A model generated the notes under the pieces. The model saw nothing but the letters and a program-made list of their open reading frames with translations. It was not told the origin of the DNA and ran no database searches. The position numbers and the translations under genes were made by a program. From the NCBI GenBank assembly GCA_003694325.1, contig RFKJ01000059.1, positions 1 through 5,562 of the forward strand: a stretch of DNA of 5,562 nucleotides. The letters run 5' to 3'. This DNA is from Deltaproteobacteria bacterium (GTDB lineage Bacteria; Myxococcota_A; UBA796; UBA2385). Shown here piece after piece: positions 1-5,562 of this stretch. Each line of letters opens with the position of its first letter. Within the stretch, counting starts at the first letter, position 1.

Positions 1-2
1 GG

Positions 3-1073
3 TCCGGCGTGGCCCTGGTCACCGGCTCGACGCGGGGACGCGACGACCTGCTCGGTCGCTTCGCCCCCCGCGCCCACAGCCGGGAGCCGGGACCGGACGA
101 TCCCGTTCTGCTGGTGGCGACGGACGCCGTCTCGGAGGGCGTGAACCTCCAGGACGCCGACACGGTGATCCACTTCGACCTGCACTGGAACCCGGTCCGG
201 CTGATCCAGCGGGCCGGCCGCATCGACCGGATCGGCTCGGAACACGACGAGATCGTCATCGCGTCGTTCCTTCCGGAGCGCAGCCTGGAACGCCACCTGG
301 GCATCGAGGCGGTCATCCGCCGGAGACATGCCGAGATCCTCGCCGTGTTCGGCGACGACGCGCATGTCCTCCCCGCCGAGGAGCGGCCGGACCTCGATGG
401 CATGATCGATGCCTACACCGGTAAGGCCCTCCGCGAGGAGGAGTCGGAGGAAGCCCTGGACGGCATGGCCCGGCACGCCTCTCGGATCCAGGCCCTCCGC
501 CGCACCGATCCGAAGCGCTACGCGCGCATTGCCACGCTGCGCCCCGGGCGCCGGGCGGTCAGCCGGGCTCAACGGCCGGGCGTCGTCGCCTGCCGCGCGG
601 GCTGGTTCTGGCGCTTCTACCGCGACGGCACCGATGAACTCGACGATGTCGCGGCGCTCGACCTGCTGGCCCGCCACGCCGAGGCGGGCGCCCCCGACGA
701 TCCCACGCCCCCGCCGTACGATCTCGAGCACGCGGCCTGGGCGCGGTTCGAGGTTCCGGCTCGCAACTTCCTCGAACAACAGCGTCTTCCCAAGCTCCGG
801 CCTCTCGAGACCTGGGTCCTCGACAAGTTCGACGAACTTCGCCCGACGCTGCCGCCGGCCCGCCTGCCGTTACTCGACGAACTCGACGCCTGGGTTCGTT
901 CGGGCGTCGGTCGGGCGGCCCTGACCCGCCAGGCGACTCGCTGGCGCCAGAAGCAGCTCCCCCCCCGTACCATCTTCGACGAGGTCCGACTGCTGTCGGT
1001 CCGCTTTCCCCGCAGGACACAAGCCCTCGGCGCGCCCGAGATCGTCGGCACCATCGCAGGAGAGGCGTCGTGA
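3..1073 (+). CDS. SNF2/RapA-class helicase, C-terminal part (5'-truncated by window)
   Basis: This is the C-terminal part of a superfamily 2 (SNF2/RapA-like) ATP-dependent nucleic-acid translocase. The frame is open to the left edge, so the GTG at 9 is probably internal and the N-terminal ATPase lobe lies outside the window. Counting from the codon at 9, helicase motif V (VATDAVSEGVNLQDA) is at residues 36-50 and motif VI (QRAGRIDRIG, with the arginine finger) at 67-76. DLHWNPVRLIQ lies between them. This combination is typical of SNF2 helicases that often carry an N-terminal phospholipase D-like domain and occur in defence loci, but that domain cannot be checked here. Residues about 85-354 are helical, charged and unrecognised. 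The stop overlaps the next gene's start (GTGA), so the two are probably co-translated. The helicase assignment is firm; the biological role (RNA polymerase recycling as in RapA, DNA defence, or other) is open. Confidence 0.9.
   Translation, partial: SGVALVTGSTRGRDDLLGRFAPRAHSREPGPDDPVLLVATDAVSEGVNLQDADTVIHFDLHWNPVRLIQRAGRIDRIGSEHDEIVIASFLPERSLERHLGIEAVIRRRHAEILAVFGDDAHVLPAEERPDLDGMIDAYTGKALREEESEEALDGMARHASRIQALRRTDPKRYARIATLRPGRRAVSRAQRPGVVACRAGWFWRFYRDGTDELDDVAALDLLARHAEAGAPDDPTPPPYDLEHAAWARFEVPARNFLEQQRLPKLRPLETWVLDKFDELRPTLPPARLPLLDELDAWVRSGVGRAALTRQATRWRQKQLPPRTIFDEVRLLSVRFPRRTQALGAPEIVGTIAGEAS
1058..1065 (+). promoter_or_regulatory. Ribosome binding site of the sigma-like gene
   Basis: AGGAGAGG lies inside the end of the helicase gene, with its GGAG core 7 nt before the GTG at 1070. 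It supports that GTG as the start and supports coupled translation across the 4-nt GTGA overlap. Confidence 0.75.
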
Positions 1074-2221
1074 ACGCGGAGCTGGCCCGCAACCTCGCCG
1101 CGACGCGCGGATTCGACGACGACGGTCGGCCCGTCCCGGCGGAGGCCTTCACCGGCCATCCCCTGCGGTCGACCGCTCCCCCGCAATGGGACGGGCACAC
1201 GCAGCTTCGCCAGGTTCAACGAATGGAGTTGCTGACCGCCGGCATGGTGCAGCTCGTCTTCCAACGGGATCGCCAGGCGGATTCCTGGAACACCTGGGCA
1301 AGTCAAGGGGGGCGGGGGATCCCTCGGGTCGATCCCAACACGCTGCGCCAGATCAGCAACGCGCTTCGCAACGGGCCCGAAGCACTCATCCTCGCCATGA
1401 ACCGGGCAGGACTCCAACAGGTCCACCGAGTTCGGTTCCTCCGCTGGATGGCCCGGACCCATCCCGAGCGCATGGCTGCCCTCCACAAGCCGCTCCAGGA
1501 GCTGTCCGAGTTGCAAACGCGCATGTTTCGCCAGGGCGTCCGCATCGCCCTGCGCCGCTGCGCGCCGCAGCTCACCCGAGACGACGAGATCCTCGTCGCG
1601 GCCCTTGCGCTCGGCGAAGCGATCGAGCGCATCGAGACCCGGCGCAGCAACGGCGCCAGCTTGAACCAGCTCGCACGGGTCTGGACGAAACCGGTTCGGC
1701 AGCGCTTCCTCGCGCAGATCGTCTCCCTGCGTTGGCCCGCCATGGCTCGCGGAGAAGCCGTCCGCCGGAGCCGCGCCTGGGCCGAGGCGTCCGATACCGA
1801 CCCGGATGACCGGGGGGACGAACCGGCAGGTGATCCGTACATGCCCGACGCCCCCGGCGACCCGGGGGCTGAGGCCTGGCTCTGGTGGCGGCGCCACGGT
1901 GTACCCGGAAGGGGGACCAGCGGTGGGCCGGTCCACCGGGAGGGCCCCATGCTGCCCGACGGTCCGCCGGGCCTGCCGGACGAGGTTGCCCACGCCCTGG
2001 AACGAGCCCTGTCCGACCTCCGCAAGCGCCGCTCGGGAGAGGTCCTCGCGGCGTACCTCGGCCTCTCGGGCCCCCCTCGGACCTACTCCGAGATCGGCCG
2101 CCAGTTCAACCTGTCGCGCGAACGGATCCGACAGATCGTGCACCACGCGCTGGTCGAACTCGAGTCGGTCTGGCCGGACCGGCTCCCCGGCGCCGTCCAC
2201 GGCACCCCACCGGGACGGTGA
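1070..2221 (+). CDS. Sigma-70 region 4 protein, possible divergent sigma factor
   Basis: This 383-residue protein probably binds DNA and perhaps RNA polymerase. Residues about 302-368 match sigma-70 region 4. The 4.1 part is around LSDLRKRRSGEVLAAYLGL, and the 4.2 helix-turn-helix is YSEIGRQFNLSRERIRQI (339-356), very close to the RpoD motif EEVGKQFDVTRERIRQI. The rest has no certain family. Residues about 142-217 can be laid over sigma region 2, but only weakly, with most of the promoter-melting aromatic residues replaced. Residues about 240-300 form a Gly/Pro/Asp-rich linker with a Trp cluster (AWLWWRR) where region 3 would be expected. The GTG start is chosen from its ribosome binding site and its 4-nt overlap with the helicase gene. 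Possible roles are a dedicated sigma factor, an anti-promoter decoy, or a DNA-binding partner of the helicase. Region 4 is certain; the full sigma role is inference. Confidence 0.85.
   Translation: MNAELARNLAATRGFDDDGRPVPAEAFTGHPLRSTAPPQWDGHTQLRQVQRMELLTAGMVQLVFQRDRQADSWNTWASQGGRGIPRVDPNTLRQISNALRNGPEALILAMNRAGLQQVHRVRFLRWMARTHPERMAALHKPLQELSELQTRMFRQGVRIALRRCAPQLTRDDEILVAALALGEAIERIETRRSNGASLNQLARVWTKPVRQRFLAQIVSLRWPAMARGEAVRRSRAWAEASDTDPDDRGDEPAGDPYMPDAPGDPGAEAWLWWRRHGVPGRGTSGGPVHREGPMLPDGPPGLPDEVAHALERALSDLRKRRSGEVLAAYLGLSGPPRTYSEIGRQFNLSRERIRQIVHHALVELESVWPDRLPGAVHGTPPGR
1973..2173 (+). other. Sigma-70 region 4 domain (within the sigma-like CDS)
   Basis: This segment encodes residues 302-368. 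In sigma factors the helix-turn-helix binds the -35 element and contacts the RNA polymerase beta flap. The SRERIRQI recognition-helix core is intact, including the RERIRQI string shared with housekeeping sigma factors. Confidence 0.9.
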
Positions 2222-2289
2222 CGCGGCCAGCCCTCCGGGCGCGGCCTCTGCGCACTCCCTCCCCAGCGCCACGGGGCGGCGGGCGTCCG
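2222..2289. other. Convergent intergenic gap with a weak hairpin
   Basis: This is the only spacer between the plus-strand pair and the minus-strand operon. A possible hairpin lies at 2225-2246: GGCC pairs with GGCC, and inside it GCCC-TCC-GGGC forms a second short stem, with an A versus GC internal loop. No T-run follows on either strand, so it is not a convincing intrinsic terminator, though it could serve as a weak bidirectional one. No promoter or gene is seen here. Confidence 0.3.
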
Positions 2290-3252
2290 TCAGCCGGGCT
2301 TCGGGCCGGGTGGAGGGTCTGCCCGCGATGCCATCCAGGTCGCCTCCAGGCTCCGGCCGGCCTGGACTTCGACGATGGGCGCCCCCGCCGCCAGCAGGAC
2401 GGGGAGCAGGCGGGCATTGAGGGCCGCGGTCCCCTCCCCCGTGGGTCCGGTGACGACGAGCCGGGTCCCGTCGACCTGCGCCCGGAGACCCGCCCCCTGC
2501 AGCGACGGGACGAGTGCCGGGGCATCGAGGCCCGGCTCCAGCTCGACGATGACCTGCCGGCTGCGGCCGGTCAGCTCCGCCATGGAGCCGGCCGCGGTGC
2601 ATCGCCCCCGCTCCATGAAGATGACGTGGTCGCAGGTCGCCTCCAGCTCGGCGAGGATGTGGGAGGAGACGACGATGGTGCAGCGGCCCCGACGGGTCCG
2701 CAGCAGGGCCCGCATCCGCACGACGAGGTGCGGGTCGAGGCCGCTGGTGGGCTCGTCGAGGAGGACCAGCTCGGGGTCCCCGATCAGCGCCTGGGCCACC
2801 GCTACCCGGCGGCGCATCCCGTGGGAGAGCTGGCCGATGCGCTGCCCGGCACGATCGGCGAGGTCGACCTCGTCGAGGAGCCGGTCGGCAGCCCGGCGGG
2901 CCATGGAGGTGGACAGCCCCTGCAGGCGTCCGTAGTAGGCGAGCACCTCCCCGACCGGCAGCGACGCCGGCATCGCGCAGTCCTGGGGAAGCAGGCCGAC
3001 CCGACCGGCGTGCCGTGTCGGGTCGAACGGGCCCTCGCCCAGCACGTCCACGGTGCCGGCGTCCGGCCGGATGAGGCCCGCGACGATGCCCATGGTGGTG
3101 GTCTTTCCGGCCCCGTTGGGGCCGACGAGACCGCAGATCACCCCCCGCGGCACGTCGAGATCGAGTCCGTCCAGGGCCACGGTCGCCCCGTAGCGACGGC
3201 GAAGCCCGCGGATCCGGAGCGCGAGATCGGCCACCCGCCGCCCCTCAGGCAT
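2290..3252 (-). CDS. ABC-2 type transporter, ATP-binding protein
   Basis: This 320-residue cytoplasmic ATPase powers an ABC-2 (CcmA-like) export or membrane-remodelling transporter with the adjacent permease. All ABC motifs are present: Walker A GPNGAGKT (44-51), Q-loop Gln90, signature LSHGM (142-146), Walker B LVLLDE (162-167), D-loop SGLDP (170-174) and the switch His198 in SSH. The nucleotide-binding domain ends near residue 225. A C-terminal extension of about 95 residues follows, with a small alpha/beta part (around VIVELEPGLDAPALV) often seen in this family, ending in a Pro-rich tail. The ATG overlaps the permease stop by 8 nt (ATGCCTGA) and no clear ribosome binding site is visible, so translation is probably coupled. 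It is the last gene of the operon. The substrate cannot be deduced; drug, lipid or peptide export are all possible. Confidence 0.95.
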   Translation of the reverse strand: MPEGRRVADLALRIRGLRRRYGATVALDGLDLDVPRGVICGLVGPNGAGKTTTMGIVAGLIRPDAGTVDVLGEGPFDPTRHAGRVGLLPQDCAMPASLPVGEVLAYYGRLQGLSTSMARRAADRLLDEVDLADRAGQRIGQLSHGMRRRVAVAQALIGDPELVLLDEPTSGLDPHLVVRMRALLRTRRGRCTIVVSSHILAELEATCDHVIFMERGRCTAAGSMAELTGRSRQVIVELEPGLDAPALVPSLQGAGLRAQVDGTRLVVTGPTGEGTAALNARLLPVLLAAGAPIVEVQAGRSLEATWMASRADPPPGPKPG

Positions 3253-4183
3253 CGCGCCGACAGAAGAACCGGTGCCCCGCGACGAACGCCGCGGTCCCCA
3301 GGGCGACGAGCATGACCATGGCCGGCAGGCGCAGCCGCCAGTCGGGCTGCCACAGGTCGATGACGTGGCTGCCGATGAACAGGGGCAGCAGGCTGTCGGC
3401 CACGGCCGCCGCCCGGTCCCGGATGACCGATGCGTGGGAGAGGAAGGCCCGCCCCCCGCCCAGCGCGACCAGCGACATCACCCCCAGCAGCCGCGCCCGG
3501 TTGGTGTGGCGGGTGAGCTGGGACAGGCCGAGCACCACCCCCAGCCAGGCGTAGCCCACCAGCGACGCCCGGCCGCACATCCGGGCCAGCCACACGAGGT
3601 TGGCCACCGGGTCGAAGCCCCGGGTCCAGCCCAGGCCGATGATGAAGGTCGCCACTGCACCCGCGCCGAGCCCCACCACCATGAGCAGCGCCTGGCCGAG
3701 CAGCTTGCCGGCCGCCCAGGCGCCCCGTCCGGTGCGGACCAGGGCGTAGCGGGCCGCGCCCGACTCCACGTCGGCGGCGATCGCGTCGCTGCTGGTGAGC
3801 GCCACCAGGACGGGCACGAAGCTCAACGCCACCCATCCGTAGAACAGGGCCAGGGGGGGGATGGCCAGAAGCTGCGTGGCCAGCGCGCGATCGCCGACCA
3901 GCTCCCCCACCATGTCGAGGACCTGCGGGCTGGCCATCAGCCGACCGGTCATCGCCCCCGGGGTATCGGTGGCGGCCACCGAAAGCGTGTCGGCCGCCGT
4001 GCGCTCGAAGGCCTGGAGGATGTGGACGAATCCGGCGTCGGCCGCCACCGCCCCGGCGACGTAGAGCAACAGCAGCAGGAGCGCCTTGCGCGTGCGCAGC
4101 GCCGACCGCAGCTCGAACCCGGCCACGACGAGCGCATCGCGCACCCCGGACATCGCCGCGGCGGGCCCCGCGCCCGGGCTCAC
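3245..4183 (-). CDS. ABC-2 type transporter, permease
   Basis: This 312-residue integral membrane protein has about six hydrophobic segments, near residues 35-56, 105-130, 157-185, 195-220, 230-245 and 286-304. The layout matches ABC-2 permeases: an amphipathic start (AGFELRSALRTRKALLL), then a long loop after the first helix. An ADVESGAARYALVRTGRGAW stretch precedes the third helix, recalling the family's E-x-G-T/A-x-x-x-L pattern before a LGK-like KLLGQ. The start is set at GTG 4183. It overlaps the upstream stop as GTGA and has GAAGGAG 10 nt upstream. An ATG at 4153 (residue 11) is the alternative, with no good ribosome binding site. A longer ATG at 4255 would overlap the previous gene by about 75 nt and add an Arg-rich stretch, and is unlikely. 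It partners the ATPase gene that overlaps its end. The substrate is unknown. Confidence 0.9.
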   Translation of the reverse strand: MSPGAGPAAAMSGVRDALVVAGFELRSALRTRKALLLLLLYVAGAVAADAGFVHILQAFERTAADTLSVAATDTPGAMTGRLMASPQVLDMVGELVGDRALATQLLAIPPLALFYGWVALSFVPVLVALTSSDAIAADVESGAARYALVRTGRGAWAAGKLLGQALLMVVGLGAGAVATFIIGLGWTRGFDPVANLVWLARMCGRASLVGYAWLGVVLGLSQLTRHTNRARLLGVMSLVALGGGRAFLSHASVIRDRAAAVADSLLPLFIGSHVIDLWQPDWRLRLPAMVMLVALGTAAFVAGHRFFCRRDA

Positions 4184-4911
4184 GGTCCGATCGCTCCTTC
4201 GTCCCGCGCAGCCTCGACGGCGTCCCGGAAGCTCTCGAGGTCGATGTGGTTCCACACCTCGCGCGCCTCCGGGTCCACCCCGTCCACCGCGTCCTCGCCG
4301 ATGATGGCGTCCAGCTCGACCTGGGCGTCGTAGAGGATGCCGCTGATCTCGTGGACCGCGTGGAGCATCTCCGGAGCGTCGGGATCTCCCCCCTCCAGGG
4401 CCAGGTCCAGCAGCTCGTCGCCGAGTGCCCCGAGGCGATCGTTCATGGCATCGATGGTGGCGTCCAGCTCGGCGATCTCCTGGTCGTCGAGGTCCGCCTG
4501 CTCGATGAGGGCCGCCCGGCTCTGCTCCTTGCGCAACCGCTGGGCCTCCACGGCGGCATCGAACTCCGCCAGGCCCGGCTCGGGCCCTGCCGGCCGGCCG
4601 CCGGGGTCGTCCTCCACCGCGGGCGCGGTCGGTGGGGGCTCCGGCACAGGCTTACGACGTTCGGGCGGCGGCGCGGCTCCCTCCGGTCGCGGCAGGTCCC
4701 CACCCCCGGACAACCCGTCCGGCAGGCCCAGCACCTCCAGCGGGTTGCGACGGGCCAGGCGGGCCTGCACCTCCACCAGCTCGTCGCGGGTCGCGCTCAG
4801 CTCGTCCTGGACCCGCGCCAGCTCGTTGCGGGGCCCGATCCCACCCAGTACGAAGCCCACGACGACGCCGACGGCCAGCCCGCCCACCACCCCGAGCCGA
4901 TCGACCGCCAC
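4180..4911 (-). CDS. Membrane-anchored coiled-coil protein of unknown function
   Basis: No family was recognised. With the GTG at 4911 as start the protein has 243 residues. It has a single N-terminal hydrophobic helix (about 7-26, rich in Gly and Val), a heptad-like coiled coil (about 29-56, RNELARVQDELSATRDELVE) and a Pro/Gly-rich linker (about 59-112). An acidic helical region follows (about 113-179, including LDDQEIAELDATIDAMNDRL), then an acidic C-terminal part that continues helical. The architecture suggests a single-pass membrane protein with an extended coiled-coil domain; which side that domain faces cannot be told. The GTG sits 2 nt after the upstream stop, with no clear ribosome binding site. 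Reading on to an ATG at 5055 would overlap the upstream gene by about 140 nt with an Arg-rich shadow sequence, so it was not chosen. The 3' end overlaps the permease start, so a role with the ABC transporter is inferred. Confidence 0.75.
   Translation of the reverse strand: MAVDRLGVVGGLAVGVVVGFVLGGIGPRNELARVQDELSATRDELVEVQARLARRNPLEVLGLPDGLSGGGDLPRPEGAAPPPERRKPVPEPPPTAPAVEDDPGGRPAGPEPGLAEFDAAVEAQRLRKEQSRAALIEQADLDDQEIAELDATIDAMNDRLGALGDELLDLALEGGDPDAPEMLHAVHEISGILYDAQVELDAIIGEDAVDGVDPEAREVWNHIDLESFRDAVEAARDEGAIGP
4194..4200 (-). promoter_or_regulatory. Ribosome binding site of the permease gene
   Basis: On the minus strand GAAGGAG lies inside the end of the upstream gene, 10 nt before GTG 4183. 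It favours this GTG over the ATG at 4153 as the permease start. Confidence 0.65.
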
Positions 4912-4913
4912 GA

Positions 4914-5561
4914 CTACCGCGACAGGGTCGGACCGACCAGCCGCAGGCTGGCCCGCTTCAGGCGTTCGGCCGCGACGTGGTCGGCGACCCGAACCGCCGC
5001 TTCCCCGGCGTTGTCGGCGATGAACACCAGCGGCAGGGGTTCGCCGTCGACCCACACCTGCCAGGCGAGCGCCCCGACCGGTGCCGACGGAAACAAGGGT
5101 ACGACCTCGGCGAGAGACGGATCGGAGCCGGCCTCGGCGGGCGGCTCCTCGTCGAGGACATCGGCGGGCGTCGAGGCAGCCGCGGCGGCCCCTGCACCCG
5201 CGGGCGGGACCGGGGATTCCGCCGGGGTGGCGTCGGCGGTGGGCGCCTCTCCTCCCCCTCGGGCCGGCGTCTCCGCCCCACCGACCGGGGTCTCCACGGC
5301 ACTCGGCCCCGCAGCACTCGGCTCCGCAGCACTCGGCTCCGCAGCGCTCGGCTCCGCAACGCCAGGCTCCGCCACGGCCGCTCCCTCCGCGGCCGCGTCC
5401 GCCAGGATCTCCGACAGATCCACCTCGCGCGGGCTCAGCTCGCGCACCTCGCCGTGCAACCGGGCCGGGCGTCGCACGACCCGCCGCTTGGGGGTCGGGG
5501 GGTCGGCCGGCGCTTCGGGCGTGTCGTCCAGGGTGATGCGGTCCCGGCGGATGATCCGCAC
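4914..5561 (-). CDS. Ala/Pro-rich protein with pentapeptide repeats and small C-terminal domain
   Basis: No family was recognised. From the GTG at 5561 it is 215 residues, but this codon is at the window edge, so the true start may lie outside. Three parts are visible. The N-terminus is basic (VRIIRRDRITLDD, then KRRVVRRPARLHG near 25-37). A disordered Ala/Pro/Glu/Gly-rich middle (about 55-150) contains AEPSA repeats at 64-88. An ordered C-terminal segment (about 162-214: ALAWQVWVDGEPLPLVFIAD, then an amphipathic helix and SLRLVG) looks like a small beta-beta-alpha-beta fold. No signal peptide or membrane helix is evident. It is the first visible gene of a four-gene operon, and its TAG lies 2 nt before the next start. 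The basic ends flanking an acidic/neutral flexible linker suggest an adaptor, which is inference only. Confidence 0.7.
   Translation of the reverse strand: MRIIRRDRITLDDTPEAPADPPTPKRRVVRRPARLHGEVRELSPREVDLSEILADAAAEGAAVAEPGVAEPSAAEPSAAEPSAAGPSAVETPVGGAETPARGGGEAPTADATPAESPVPPAGAGAAAAASTPADVLDEEPPAEAGSDPSLAEVVPLFPSAPVGALAWQVWVDGEPLPLVFIADNAGEAAVRVADHVAAERLKRASLRLVGPTLSR
5299..5373 (-). repeat. 15-bp tandem repeat, five units, coding AEPSA-like pentapeptides
   Basis: On the plus strand the unit is GCACTCGGCTCCGCA, at 5299, 5314, 5329, 5344 and 5359. The middle copies are identical or differ by one base; the last is more diverged. The unit is a multiple of three, so copy-number change would lengthen or shorten the protein without a frameshift. 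It lies in the flexible Ala/Pro-rich region of the protein. Confidence 0.9.
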
Positions 5562-5562
5562 C

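Noticed and set aside
1307..1318. G6-C-G5 tract as a G-quadruplex or frameshift site
   Set aside because: It lacks four separate G-tracts, and the frame through it is consistent with the downstream sigma region 4 motif.
2225..2246. Hairpin as a true intrinsic terminator
   Set aside because: The stems are only 4 bp each with an internal loop, and no T-tract follows on either strand. It is listed only as a weak hairpin.
617..2602. Long minus-strand open frame of 661 codons opposite the helicase and sigma-like genes
   Set aside because: It is antisense to two genes with clear protein motifs, is Arg/Gly/Pro-rich without domains, and crosses into the ABC ATPase gene. It is a GC-rich shadow frame.
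2813..2827. LSHGM in place of the LSGGQ signature of the ABC ATPase as a sign of inactivity
   Set aside because: Variants such as SGGM and SHGM are common in the CcmA-like ABC-2 ATPases, and all other catalytic residues are present.
1885..3315. Plus-strand open frame of 476 codons across the gene ends and the ABC ATPase
   Set aside because: It lies opposite an ABC ATPase with every motif intact, spans the convergent gap, and its translation is low-complexity Arg/Pro/Gly.
3272..4333. Plus-strand open frame of 353 codons opposite the permease
   Set aside because: The translation is rich in His, Gln, Arg and Pro, as expected from the complement of a GC-rich membrane protein gene; no domain is seen.

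Overview
The window is very GC-rich, with strong G/C preference at third codon positions, GTG starts and tight stop/start overlaps. This fits a high-GC actinobacterium-like chromosome, but no gene here fixes the taxon. Coding density is high: two plus-strand genes converge on four minus-strand genes, and only about 68 bases separate the two blocks.

Left block (plus strand, about 1-2221). The 3' part of a SNF2/RapA-class helicase gene enters from the left edge. It shows helicase motifs V and VI and then an unrecognised C-terminal region of about 270 residues. A GTGA overlap couples it to a 383-residue protein that ends in an intact sigma-70 region 4 helix-turn-helix. The middle of that protein can be read as a strongly diverged sigma region 2. 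A remodelling ATPase translationally coupled to a sigma-like protein is the most interesting item here. It may be a transcription-linked or defence-linked module, but the sequence does not say which.

Right block (minus strand, read right to left, about 5561-2290). The order is: an Ala/Pro-rich protein with a 15-bp tandem repeat and a short ordered C-terminal domain; a membrane-anchored coiled-coil protein; an ABC-2 type permease; and its ABC ATPase. Spacings are 2 nt, a 4-nt overlap and an 8-nt overlap, so this is almost certainly one operon. The last two genes form a standard two-component ABC-2 transporter of unknown substrate. The first two have no recognised family, and the operon layout suggests they may assist or regulate the transporter.

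No tRNA, rRNA, CRISPR array, insertion sequence or attachment site was seen. The promoters of both blocks lie outside the window.
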